Source of the DNA: Gymnorhina tibicen
Lineage: Eukaryota; Chordata; Aves; Passeriformes; Artamidae
Length of the DNA: 64,000 nt
Direction of reading: 5' to 3'
Assembly (NCBI GenBank): GCA_013399875.1
Contig: VXAZ01009370.1
Span: forward strand, 1,453,421-1,517,420
In this document: piece by piece, positions 1 through 12,400 of the stretch
How the letters are laid out: every line of letters begins with the position of its first letter
How positions within the stretch are numbered: position 1 is the first letter of the stretch
Notes under the pieces: model-generated
Database searches by the model: none
Told to the model about the DNA's origin: nothing
The model's input: only the letters and a program-made list of their open reading frames with translations
Program-made: the position numbers and the translations under genes

Positions 1-3000
1 AAATAATGGGTCAGGGCTGAGTGGCAGCATGGAAGTGGGTGGCCAAGAAGAGGTTTTTAGATATTATTATTTCTCCTTTCTGAAGACAGGACACGAATTC
101 CAGGGGATTCAGTGTTGCTGGCAGCTCAGCACCAGCTCAATCCCGACCTTCACTGCGTGTCGTTGGCAGAGGAGCAGCAGAGTGCAGCCTTGCCTGCTGA
201 AGCTTGGGTTTCTGTGCAATCGGTTCCCATGTTACTGAATTTACAAGGTCAAATTACACACCCTGGCTCCAGCAAGGACCCTCCCGTTGGCAGGGTGCCA
301 ATCTTATGGCTACGTCTCCCATTCTGTAAGACCCAGAGGACCAACTCATCCCCCCACGTTCTTGGGCCCTCTGTCTCCTCTAGCTGGAGACCTCCAAGTC
401 TAGGAGATTAATTGAGGTCTTCAAGTGCTGAGCCTATGGGAAATGCAAAGACTTGGGCAGAAGTGAGGCCAGATGAAGGCAGAGCTTATTAAAGGGAGCA
501 GGGCATCGTCATTTGGAAAGATTTAGTTATGTATTTGGTGAGGAGGTTTAACTGGGGACAACGCAGCTAATCCTGAGATGCAGAGATGGAAAATTTGCAT
601 TTATGCCCTGAATATCAACTGTTCGTGCCAGTTGTGGGAATTGTAACACTTGTGGGAAACAGGTGCTCGCTCGCTCCAGTGTTCACAGAAGGACTCTCTT
701 CCCCACAAACCCCTCGGTTTGCAGAGAAAAGGCTGCTTGTACATAAAGAACTGTTACGCATGTTTCAGATTCTTAATGTCTATGAAGTTCCAATTACCCA
801 GTAAAGGAGAAAAAAGAAAAAAAAAAAGAGTATCATGAGTATCATGTGACCAATTCATTTAAGAAATTATATGGCCCCTCAACACTTGGGGATCTGTGTG
901 TAGCTGGCCCTGTTATGCTTGTTTTCCTCTCGTTACTGACCCCTTTGTACAGATGGGGACTGAGAAGTGAAAAGATGAAACACCGTGTGACAGCCAAGCA
1001 GGGAAACTGCGGCTGAGTCATGGAGACAACTCACATTTCCCAGGGATTAGAGCACTGAAAGCCATCTGTAGGTGACAGAGGAACCAGGCAGGGAAAACCC
1101 CAGCCATCCACAGAAAGTCAGAGATAAGGGAAACATCTTAAGGACCGGTGTAAAGGTAGAGTGAGCCGGTCTCAGTGTGTGATTAAATGATTCCCATCAG
1201 CCACGGTGTCACAAACAGAAAACATGTGGGCATTTCTGCCATTCCTCAGCCCTCAGCAGCCTGCTCTCCCCGGTACTTCTCGAGAGTCCCACCTCTCTCT
1301 GAGGCACTTGCAGAGTTCACAAAAATCAGCAGGAATTAAGGCTGGTCACGTTTGCCTTGAGAGCTCAACAGGTAATGGATGCTGGGGAAAAGAATCAGGA
1401 AGGCAAAGATATAAAGAAACAATCCCAAATATTAGTCTGGCCTCTGCCCTTGCTCCCTCTCTCCTGAGATACCCCAACATGGCAGTTGGCACCATGGACT
1501 CAGCATCCACCACCACCAGAAGGGTGGGAGCTGCTGTCAGCAGCAGCCGTTTCCAGGGTGGGATTTGTCCTGGATGGACAAAGTGTCTGCCTTGGCAGTG
1601 TCTGATCTGTGGGACATGGCTCTCCACCACCCCCACGCCTCCATCCTGCACCTGTGCCAAGAGCCAATTCCATCATGTGTGTGTCCACAACCTAACAAAT
1701 CAGGTGGGGGGCCATAAGCAAGGAGGAGACAGAAGTATAGGTAGGGCTGGAGGAAGATGACAGCTCTGGTGACCAGAACAGTGGTGCTAAACCCATTAGC
1801 AATAATAAACTGATTATCTTTGCCCAAACCACCATCAGTGAAGTGGTTACCACCGGGCACTCCCAAAAGGAGTGATTTCCTTGGGACAACATGGTCAGGC
1901 CGTGTGTTGGTGGGGGACACTGGTGACCTGAGGCCTCTTCCCAAATGTCACCCACAACACGGACGGAAATCTCTCCCTCCACGTGTCGGGGCAGATTCCA
2001 GCACTTCAGTTCAAAGGCAATGCCAGCTGAGAGCAGGTTTCTGTTCCACGGCAGTGTGGGGATCGTGCTGCTTTCTTGTGGCCGTGGACGGTGACGGAGA
2101 AAATAATTCGATAAGTCTGCAGAATGTTTTTATTGTCATGTCAACAAAATATTTTCTGCCTCCGCAGACTGTGGAAGTACTTAGCATGCAGCATCCATCC
2201 AGTTTTGGAAAACACTTGAAAACCACCGACAGAATCTCACTATTCCTTTTTTTAGCTCCATAATGAAAAAGCAAACAAGAAATATGCTGATTCCCAAAAT
2301 GAACTAATTTTTTTTCTGAAGCAATTTAATTTTTTAGCTTTGATCTGATACCAGAACCCAAAGGACTTACTTGCTATTTCTAAATAATGAGTCTAATGTT
2401 TATGCTCTGAGCCTGAACTTTTCTGGTTTTGGAAAAAATGTGACTTTACATAAAAGTCCTTTGATTAAGAGATCTGCAGTCAGAGGAGTTTTCGATACAA
2501 TAATGAAAAGGCCTTTCAGATCGCTCACTCGAACACTGCTCAGCACGATATCACTCAAGAAGGGAAGAAGCCGACAGAACAATCACACTATTAGTCTTTG
2601 CTTTGCCAAGTGTTGTGTTAGTCATATTCCTACGGTAAAATCTCCCAGAAGTGGCTCAGAGAAGTCTTACACTGCATGGAGCAATGCATGCCTGCAGACG
2701 CACCCTGACCTGGGTGGTCTCTCACACTGGCTCTCTCCTTTGATTGTTTTGTAACCCTGTTTCATTGAGGCTTTAGGGGTTGATTGCTGCACAGAGGGGA
2801 AAGTGTTTGGAGGAGAAACAGAGGCTATTTCCTCCTGCCATGGTCCAAACTCCCCTGCAGCAGAGATGGTACCTACAGCAGGCTGCAGCAGACTTTTGTT
2901 CCCAGCAAGATCTGCGGCTCAAAGCACGGCTCTTCCCCGCTTGCACAGCGAGATCCCATCCCCTGCCCCATCAGAGCATGCTGGCTGCAGTGCACCCACC

Positions 3001-5560
3001 TCTCCCTGGGTGCCAGGAGCACCCAGTCCCTGGGCTCATCTGAGCTCCTGCGGAGGTCACCCCGCTGTCCCGGGCCCCGCTTCCTGAGACGTGGGATGGA
3101 AAGAGTGGCTCTGGCACTCGCCAAGTAGGTTGGAGTTTGGAAGCCGAACGCCCGTGTTATTTATGCAGAACTGACATGTCTCTTTGTCCCCAGCCATGTG
3201 GCCCGGATTCCAGCCCTTGTATCTACAAAACACCACTCATGTGCGCGCTCCTCTTTCAAGCCCTTGATTCCAACGGGGTTACTCACATGTGCACGCACAC
3301 CCAGGGCTCTGCAGGGCAGGGGCAAATCCTGCTGCCTTCAGCTGATTTACACCACAGCTCTGGAGATGAAAATCTGATGCGGGAGCAGCTCAGTGGGAAA
3401 AGGATGATCGACCTGGTACCTCCTCTGTGTTCTCTTTCCACATTCCCATCTCCACTCTCACTGGGGCAGCCGGCAGGAAGGTCTGTTCCCTTCTGCCATC
3501 AGGGCATTGCTGCACACTAGGGGTTAAAATGGGAAAGCACTTCAGTTTCGGAGATTTATTGCTTTCCTCCTGCTATATTTGTAAGGCTCATCATTAAGGT
3601 CAGCCATCCCCACCCCTGCAGCTGTCTGTACATTTTTTCTCTGGTTCTAGAGTTGTACTTTACTGAGGAAATTATAATTATTAAAACGCACAGGGTCACG
3701 CTCTAGATGAACTTGGAAACAGTTCAAATATGTTTCAGGTTTGAAACTATGTAGCAGCTATGGCCAAGTGGTGAGTTCATAACAAAAGAATGGTTAATTT
3801 CACACTTCAGATAACATTTCCCCCGGAAAGTGGTAAAGCATATTGGGACAGGAATTATTAAAGGTCGAGAACACTGGAGACACATAATCAGTCATTAGTC
3901 CTGATAATTAGATATTAAAGGTAGGCTCAGGGAGGGGGCAGAGTGGTTCTGCCTGAATGAGCCAGTGTGTGTTCTTACCTTTAAATGACTCTTTTAAAGT
4001 TTTTCATCTTCAGAAAGGCATCATGACTTTGTGGACTTAATGTGGGACATCTCGAGAGCTGCCCCACAAGTGGCTCTTCTCCGCCTGCTGCAGGTCACAA
4101 TTCTGGTTGCATTTCATCAGATAAGGTCATCAGGCCATCACTAGAATTAAAATTTACAAACCATGTTCTGAAATGGAGCCCTCTCCCTGAGCTACCTCCC
4201 CCTGTGCATTGGGATGGTGGGAGGAAAGCAGTGGCAGATGTTCGTGGCCTCCCCAGCAATCTGCATCACAGCTAATCACTGTTCGTCCCTTGCAGACTGC
4301 AAAAGAGATTTTGATACAACAAGTTTTGAAAGACCAAAGCTCCTCTGTGCAGACAGCAGCCTGAAATAGCTCTCTGTGAGCCTGTGTGAGATTTGTGGCT
4401 AAAACAGGGTGATCTTTGTTGGTTTTCTTCCAAAACTGAGGCTGTGCCATGCAAACCTCCCCTATTCCATTAACCTGGATTTCAGTGTTGAGGCTTATCA
4501 GCAGTGCTTCCAAAAACTCACTTAAAATAATGTTTCTGTTAAGCAAAAAAAAAAAAGAATACCCCAAATCCCCCAAACTGTCTCTGTCTTCCTGAACACT
4601 GACATCCGAAAATCAATGCTGGATGTTCCAAATCCTCCCTCAGCAGCTTTCCCCTGGAAACAGCAACAGCCTAGCCCAGGTTGCCCACACATCTTCAGCT
4701 GTGCTTCCAGGTCTCCAGTATCACCAGGGAAAAACACACAGTACATTTGGCTTGTGCAGCTGGAGCTGTGAAAATCTACCCAAGAATAAAATCAGGAGCT
4801 GACTGACTTTATGAGCACATCTCAGAGGCACGTGCTACTGCCACCCACGTGTCCCGCTGCCATGGCTGGGGGGGTGACACTGGACTCTAATCTGTGGCTT
4901 TGGGGAAATCAGTGACACCCCCAGCTGCTGGGATGGAGGGGAAAGGTGATGCTTTATCTGGGTTATTGCCCTGGCTGAGGGTCTTTTATTTTCTCAGCTG
5001 TGCACAGCTATGGACATGCCCACAGTCTGTCTTGGAACCGTGTCCCGGTGTTGGCTGCTCAGCTGCACAGCAATGAGGTCAAGAGGCTGAGCCTTACCTC
5101 TGAATTTCCCTTCTTTTCCAGGTATCATATTTTATTTATAATTTAGAAAGAACTTGCTCATGTCTTTGTGGGAAAAAAAAAAAAAGGAATGGCAGTGAGC
5201 ATTCAACACTAGTTTCATTTTTCATCACCATTATCAAGGCTTGGATTTTAACTTTGGAATGTCCTTATCTAAAATGAAATCAAGTAAGCACTTTGTGGCA
5301 GGGGGTCCTACACTGCCTCCTCACTTCAGGGAGCTTGTGCAATGTGCAGTGTTTGCCTCCCTGCTGCATGCCTGGATCAGCTCCCCAGAGCTGACACACA
5401 CACAAATCTACCTACAGGTAACGCCACATGCACGTATGGCTGGTAACATGCATTATTCATGCTCAAAGGTTTACCCCTGAGCAGGCTCCCCAGCCCCTGG
5501 GTACGGACAAGGACGGACGTGGCTGCTGGCAAACTTGTGGACGAGTAGCCAGGCAAAGTG
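1..5560. other. Intergenic DNA, no gene recognised
   Basis: Non-coding by appearance. Open frames such as 1206-1760 plus (184 codons) have no recognisable domain and no splice or start context that persuades me. A 9-bp duplication GAGTATCAT occurs at 828-845 after an A-rich run. The segment at 3830-3930 is AT-rich with homeodomain-like ATTA words. I see no transposon. Confidence 0.6.
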
Positions 5561-5596
5561 TAAAACATGTAAAACATGTAAAACATGTAAAACATG
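5561..5596. repeat. Tandem 9-mer, four exact copies
   Basis: The unit TAAAACATG repeats four times without mismatch. The last copy runs into TTTT, making the perfect 12-bp palindrome AAAACATGTTTT at 5589-5600. It is a small minisatellite-like expansion. Confidence 0.95.
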
Positions 5597-5599
5597 TTT

Positions 5600-8500
5600 T
5601 CAGTGTCCCCAGGGAGGCCCACGGCCGGACACCAGGGCTCAGTGACCTGAAGTGGACTGAGCCCATCATATGACCGGGCTGTCCAGAGGAGCTGTGTGTC
5701 TGCGTGCCACAGAGTGGACAATTGTCAAGCTGGAGCTGGACAGCAGCCTTGGGCTTCCTTGCAAATACAGATGCAGACACCTGATTTTCTGCCAGCCCCT
5801 TTGCTGTGGTGAGAGCTTGCAAACAAAAGCGAGCCGATCCCTGCCTCTGCTTCCACCACACGGGGGATGGACAGAACGAGCCCAAACATTATGTCATCTG
5901 CTTTCTGTGGGGTGGGGAAAGCTCGGCTGAGTCCCACGCTTGGATTTGGGAGGACTGGCAGCCCTCTGGATTCTCAGCATCTTCCAGGGCTTGTCTTCAT
6001 CCCAAACCTAATGGGTGCATGGCAGCAGAGCTCGTGAGGATTTTCAAATGAGCTCAGAGAAGCTTGCTCATGAGAATTTTAATCCTTGGCAAATAGCCCA
6101 CAATAGCTGATATTTTTCCAGTTTATGGGGGAAAGTGTTTCCCATTTACTCTATTTTAATGCTAATTCCTCTGCCTCCCCTTTGGAACCATGTGCACTCT
6201 TTGGAAGGACGCTTGTCCCTGTCTGAAAGACTCATGGGCTTTTCATGTGGGTGTCCTCTCTGTCACTCCCACGTATGAAGCCTGGCTCCTGGCTAACCTA
6301 AATGGGCTGCACAAGTGGAGCTGCCACAGGCTGGCAAAATGGGAGGGTGGGACCTCTAAAATGCGGGTTAATGACACACTGAAAATTAATAGTTGAAGGA
6401 CCTGGCATACCGAATGAAAGAAAATAAAAGAAGTGAGAGGAGGAAGAGGAGGCCAAAGGCAGGTCCCTTTCGGACGTGTTGCCATTGCTGTCCCGACGAG
6501 TTGGCTGCACCTTGCAGTGAACCTACTGCCCTTCTGCATCCACACCTCAGCACCTGCACGTTGTTGTCTGAGTAAATCCTGCTTCTTTTGTCTTCTGTAA
6601 ACACTGAGGCTATTATCTGCAATATTCCACCCTCATGTCATTGAAGAAGAGCGTTCTGAAAATGAACCGCTGAAGACTACAGGCTTTAGAAATACCACGA
6701 CCCAAAAGTCATCCCGAGTAAATCCATTGCCTTGGATAGAGTTATTGCAAGGGTGATGCCCCCCCACCCCATCTTAATCAGTACCATTTTACTCTAATTT
6801 CTGTAATAGTTTGGAAGTAATGCTGGGAACAGCTCTAGCTGTTTGGGTTTTTTTCCCCTCTTTTTTTTTTTAAAAACAGGGATTCAGCGACATGAAAACG
6901 CCTTGAGAATTTGCCTCATTTCTGCAGAATTGTTCCCGCTGAGGCAAACAAACAAACATTGAGAAAAAGCACCCTTCAAAACAGAATGTTTTGATTTCCC
7001 AATGAGAACAAATATCTTAACACTTGCCACCATCCTTAATGCCAGTTAAAAAAAATAAAATTTAATGAAATTTCTCAAACTTGAATGCAAACATAACATT
7101 TTGTCCCAAACAAGCTATTCTGTTGGTCTCAGTGCTAACAGTAAATTTATTTGCTTTTCAGCTTGCTAAAATATGTAAATCTTTTGTTTTCTGCGTAGAT
7201 CCATTAATATTGTTTTATGAACTTGTCAGAGGCACTAACCAAGAAATAACAAGCAAACAAACAGTGATCTTGTCTGGCCCTGCATGGAAAGCTGGAAAGA
7301 GCACGAATGCGTGAACTGAGTGGAGGTGTTGACTTACACCACTCCAAACCCAGCGCGCAAGTGGGATGGGAACACGGGACCAGCTGGTCCAAAGGACAGC
7401 TTCAGCAACAGGCTGAACTTAACAACGCTGCTGCAGCTTCCAGGATGCCCCAGATGTGACTGGGATCAGAACTTCCCCGTGTTATTTCAATATATTGATT
7501 TGCAGTTTGTGGAAGTTGCTCCAAATCTGCTGCGTGGTTTCATTTCAGCAGCAAGCAGGATTGTGTCAGTACAGCAGCACAGCTGCTGTGAGCAGGGTAG
7601 CTGCCTAAAATAACCCTGGGGCCGTCATCTCTCTTCCAAAATCTGGGCTGGAAATTCAGCAGCAGTCTCTTGGTTTGGGAAAGGTGGCTTTTTCTTGGGT
7701 TTCCCTGCGTGCCAGGAGCCAACGTGAAAGCCAAGACCTCACCCTGACTCTCACACACACAGGTTGCTTTGTTAAACAATATCAAAGTTTCACTCCATTG
7801 CTTCTCCTTCCGGAAGCAATGAACCGACTGCTCAAAGAGGAGAAGTTGTACAAACTTGTACCTGCACACAGTTTGCAGCACAATTTGCAAAGCTTTCGTT
7901 CAAACCAAGGATTTCCCCTCTGACTTGCACCAGGGCTCCTTTCATATCCCTCCCCTGCACCACACCCTTCGCAATTCCAAGGAATTCCTCACGACGATGG
8001 CGAGGAATTTTCAACATGTTCAGTTGGTGGCTCACAAGATTTGTTTCTTCATTTGTTTGTTTAATTTTTTGTTTTTGTTTTGTTTTTATTTCTGCACATT
8101 TTTTGACATCTCACGTTTCCCAAACTGCTCTGTTGAAATGTGCATTTGTGTTTCATGGTCACCTTTGGTGGATGCTTTCAAGAGACTGCAAACCCAAGGA
8201 AAAGGGGGAAAATGGATGTATCCGGACAGAACCACAGTGCAGATCTGAAGAAGAACTTTGGCTCACTGCCTGCCCTTTATACAGCACTGCCCTCCTCAAA
8301 GAATACCACAGCTCCTTTGCAGCTTAAATTAACAAGTGTACCTTGAGCTGCACGAGTGATGTGGACACAGATCTGGTCTTGTTTACATTGCTGAGAGCAT
8401 GACCCTCTATTCATTGAAATTAAACCATTACAAAAAATAGTGCAAAGGAAAGGGCACTCTAAACCTGTCTATTCTGGTCAGGGCTGAAAATACCATTAGT

Positions 8501-10320
8501 CTGTAAAATGTTGGGCTACTCTCTGCTTTTAGAAGACCACCTGGGTTTCCAGCTGGGCAGGTAAAATGTTGGTCAAGTTGCAAGGACAATACACTCCCAT
8601 GGCATCTTCCTTCATTATTTCCTAGCTTCATACTCAGAAGAAGAGCAAGAGAGAAGCATGGCAAAGAGAAAATGTCTCTGGAGTCCACAGTCCAACGTAA
8701 GGTGACATAACTACCATTTCTCTATGGTCAGTTTTGCATCAGAACAAAATGAGTGGATTTAACTCATTGAAGAGGTGCTGCTCGACATGTGGGACAATTC
8801 AGAATCCAAGGCAGGGAGCTCCTTGCTTGCTGTGAGAAAATAAAACTCCATTTAAGTTAATGGAGCTACACTAACTTACCTCCATGGGGATTTGCTGCTG
8901 CTCTCAGAAGTATCAGCTCACAGTATTTAATGGGTGCTTTGGCACAGATTTAGGAAGGCCTGGGTATTGTCCTGGTTAGTAGGTGGTGATATTAAAAATA
9001 AAACCAGGATAACATTGAACAGGGAACCCATGGTTTTAGTATTATTTAAGACATGCCATCTACAGGACAATTAGTCTATTAAAAATATACTAGGACTGGA
9101 TATTCCAGGTACAGTCTGTGTTGTGTCAGCCTGATGAGTTCTAAGTGGGTTATGCACTTCATGACTTGTCAATCCATAGTCATTCTGCTGTTGTAAACCT
9201 CTAAAATTGATCCAGTTAACTTTATCATTATCTAAGAAAGAGCTTGAGTGGCTGAACAAAGTGCTCTGAACTCCATGGCTCCATCCATCATCTCGTCCTA
9301 AGGACCTTGCTCTCTCTTGCTTTCTTGGAACTGGCTGTTGTTCAGAGAGAGATTAAGCAGCGTCTTCAAAAGCAAGATAAAAAGCAGAACTATAGGCTGT
9401 GCTTGGCTTTGTTCAGCAGCTTCCACCTCCCTTCTTTGAAGGAAGGGAGGAATGGCTGGAGAATCTGGGTTCTGCAGCTGAGCAAGGCAAGGGGTAGAAG
9501 AAATCACAGCACGGCAGAGGATGGCGTGTGCTGGGGTGCACTCAGCTACAGCTGTGTTAGCAAGGGGATGTTGTTCAGGGGAAACACGGGACTCAGGTTT
9601 ATCTGCACACTGTCCCTGGTTAAGTTTCAAAGCCATGTCCCTTGTCCCCGCAGGAACTGGCTGAGACACCGCCTGCTAACAAAGGGAATAACGGGGCACC
9701 GTGTGCTCCTGGAGTCAGCCTGACCCTCCTTTGCTCTTTATCACCGTGTTAACTAAACATATTTACTGTAAGGAAGCTCTAATACATCTAAACACTTCCT
9801 GCTGCCTGAAATGTTTTAGGTCAAATACAGCTGGGACATGTGCAAAGCTAAGAGAAGTGCCTGAAGAAATCAGGGATCTCTAATGGCCCGAGTGATGGCC
9901 AGTCAGATAAGGTGCTCCGTAGGGTCTTGCATACTGGGAAGGGATGTAACACTGAATACTGGATATTAACACTGTCTGATGTGTAAAAAGGGAAATCTTT
10001 TGCAAAGGGTCACTTCTGTCTACTGAAAGAACAGCAATTACATTTGTAAAGCGAGCTGACAGCACAGCTAATGATGTGTATTCACCAGTAAATCATGAGA
10101 AGGGCCTGATTTTAAACGGCACTCAATTAAATGGTGCTGCTGAGGACGGCCCCAGAGGTGGGTAGTGCGAGACAGTGTGATCCTCATCATCTTTCCCTCA
10201 GGATGCAGGAAGTTGGTGTCCTGGTGGGTGCTGGATGGACTGTAGAGCAAATATTCCAGGCATATGCAGGCCCTGCTGTTCCTCAAGCATCAGTTCAAGG
10301 CATAGCACACTCCAATGCAC
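5600..10320. other. Intergenic DNA, no gene recognised
   Basis: There are no recognisable exons or transposons. The segment holds short homopolymers (T/A run near 6857-6875) and a purine-rich stretch at 6415-6455. Open frames in all six phases are short and lack protein character. Confidence 0.55.
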
Positions 10321-10321
10321 C

Positions 10322-10435
10322 AAAAAAAAAAAAAAAAAAAAAACCCGAAAACATANNNNNNNNNNNNNNNNNNNNNNNGAAACATTTAAAAGAAAACACA
10401 CCCCAAAAACACAAAAAAAAAAAAAAAAAAAAAAA
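10322..10435. repeat. A-rich low-complexity block enclosing an assembly gap
   Basis: Two poly(A) runs of about 22 bases flank 23 N (10356-10378). Each run is followed by CCCGAA or CCCCGAA. This may be a retroposon tail or an expanded A-rich satellite that the assembly could not resolve. The frames reading poly-lysine here are meaningless. Confidence 0.85.
10356..10378. other. Assembly gap (23 N)
   Basis: A run of N in the supplied sequence, with A-rich sequence on both sides. Confidence 0.99.
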
Positions 10436-10439
10436 CCCC

Positions 10440-12250
10440 GAAGAAGTAGGTGCAGAAGCTTAACCATAATTTCCTCCTAACTATAAAATTTGGGGTTTGG
10501 ATTTTACCCAGCCCTCCCTGAGAAAGGGAGAGGCAGGTCCTGCTATGTGTGCCTGCTAAGCCACTCTTGTCTATGAACTGGGTTGCAGCTGCTGACTGGT
10601 TTCCCCTCTGATTGATTTATAAGGGCTCCTACAGTAATGATTAGTGTGCCTAAGGAGAAAATTAGGGCAAGGTCTGTATCTTCCTTGAATGTGTTGTTCA
10701 GTTAGCTAAATGACAAATAGACCTTCAGACACGTTAAACTGTGATATAAGTCAATAGCCCACTAAATTGCCTTACAGATTCCTTCTGCTGTTTGAACACC
10801 TTCCATTTAGGCTCTCCAGGATATTCACAGCCCTTGAGAAATAAAGAATTCATTTAAAAGCACCAGTACTAGACCAAGGGCACACAGAAAAGATGTGCCT
10901 GAGGGATGTGTTCTGTCCTGAGCAAGGACAAAAGACTCCAAAGCAAAGGATGTCTCCAGGGATTTCCAAGTCCACTAGTATCTTGCCTCTCCTTATCCAA
11001 AAAACAACCATGAAATCCTGGGGGCACGCCCCACACTTTCAGCCATTACATATTATTTTCATGTGTGATAATTGTTAACCTGTTTACATGAGGCAGTTTC
11101 AGTACAAGATCCCAGCACTATTTCCTTCTGGTCCTTTCTGAATGATTTATGTTAATTGTTTAGGAAAACCAGTATAAAAATACAGGTCCCTTGAGAGCTT
11201 GGGCTTTGTGGCAGTCTCAGGCAGAGTACAAATAGCGAGTTGTGTATGGCTTAGCAGTGGGCATGCACTCTTATGCAATCCAAGCGTCCAGGAGCAGAGT
11301 ATTTCACTCTTTCAGTTTAGGGCATCTGTCCAGGAATTACATGTGAAATTAAATCCACTGGAGTAACTGATGTGCTGTTTGTGTTGGACTCGCAGGCAAA
11401 GATTTCATCCAAGATTTCTCCTCAGACATAGAGATCAATTTTACTGATGGCTCACTTTTTGGAATCCTGTTCCATCGAACATCTGAAACTGCAAACAGCT
11501 TTGTTCCTGAGGCAGAACTGCGGGATGGCCTGAGCTGCACACACCAGGGGCACAGCTACCGAAGGCAAAGCTTCCTGTCAGCCCTGGATGCTTGGAATAA
11601 CTGCTCTGCTGAGGTAAACTGGCAAAGAACCACTTGTTTCAGTGATGCTATCGCAATTTCCAGTGGCTGGTTGACTTCTTCAGGGCTGCCAGGGGGAGAA
11701 AGGGCAGAGCATGGGATGTGGGAGAGAAGTGGTGGACAGCCACACGGGAATGGTGTGTGGAGAGCTGTCCCAGATGATGCAGTTTGGGCTGGTGGTTCCA
11801 AGCAAAGGTAGGATTTGGTGTTGCCACTGACGAATCGTTCCTGCACCATCTGGTAAGCGGTTCTGGGTTTTATTCAAGGGCCATTTTTAAAAGCCTGGCT
11901 CAGGTGACATCTGATTTCACCCAAGCAGCTTGGTCACCTCCAGAAGGTGTGAAAACCAGATTCTGCATGCCAGGATGGATGTGGCCACCACTGGGGCAGC
12001 GGCAAAAGTCTGTGCAGCTGCCCGGTGGTCCCAAGTGATGCAGTAGAGCACGTGCACTGGACCCTCCCTGGCAACGTGCACGGGGGACCACAGGGTTAAA
12101 GCACTTTTCTGGGGGCTTTCCTGCTCACTCTGCACCTGTCTGCCTGCATATATCTACATGAGTGCCTGGGACATATAAATGAACTGCTTCCTGGCAGGTC
12201 ACCCGAGATGGTGTAGGATGGTCTGGTTTTATATCATTCCTTCCAGTCCT
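10440..12250. other. Intergenic DNA with one exon-like frame
   Basis: Mostly unremarkable. Bases 11396-11613 are open on the plus strand between an AG acceptor-like site and GAG|GTAAAC, a donor-like site (see findings). No protein family is recognised, and nothing else is supported. Confidence 0.45.
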
Positions 12251-12254
12251 GGAG

Positions 12255-12400
12255 ACAGGAGCTGACCTAATCACCGAAGATAAGCAGCATCAGGTCTGGT
12301 CAGCACGGAGATGAGAGACCTCCAAGAAAAACACAGGTGCTCCAGGAAATGCCACTGCTGATCCAGCGCTGCAGACAACGCTGCATGGGGCTTCTGGAGC
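12255..12400 (+). repeat. 5S-rRNA-derived SINE relic
   Basis: From about 12262 to 12351 the sequence follows the internal promoter and 3' half of vertebrate 5S rRNA. Matching blocks include AAGCAG, CTGGT, GATG-GAGACC-CC and GGTGCT, with mostly CpG-decay-type substitutions. The 5' third of 5S is not visible. After 12351 the similarity to 5S ends, and the next ~50 bp may be SINE body. The 5S-headed SINE3 class, for example AmnSINE1, has this structure, so an old SINE is more likely than a plain 5S pseudogene. It is not a functional 5S gene because there is no intact 5' part and no T-run terminator. Confidence 0.65.

Noticed and set aside
1206..1760. 184-codon plus-strand open frame
   Set aside because: It has no domain, and several frames of comparable length overlap it on the other strand. 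This is consistent with chance in a stop-poor patch.
12262..12351. Functional 5S rRNA gene
   Set aside because: The 5' third is missing, many positions are substituted and there is no T-run terminator; the match fits a SINE relic or pseudogene.
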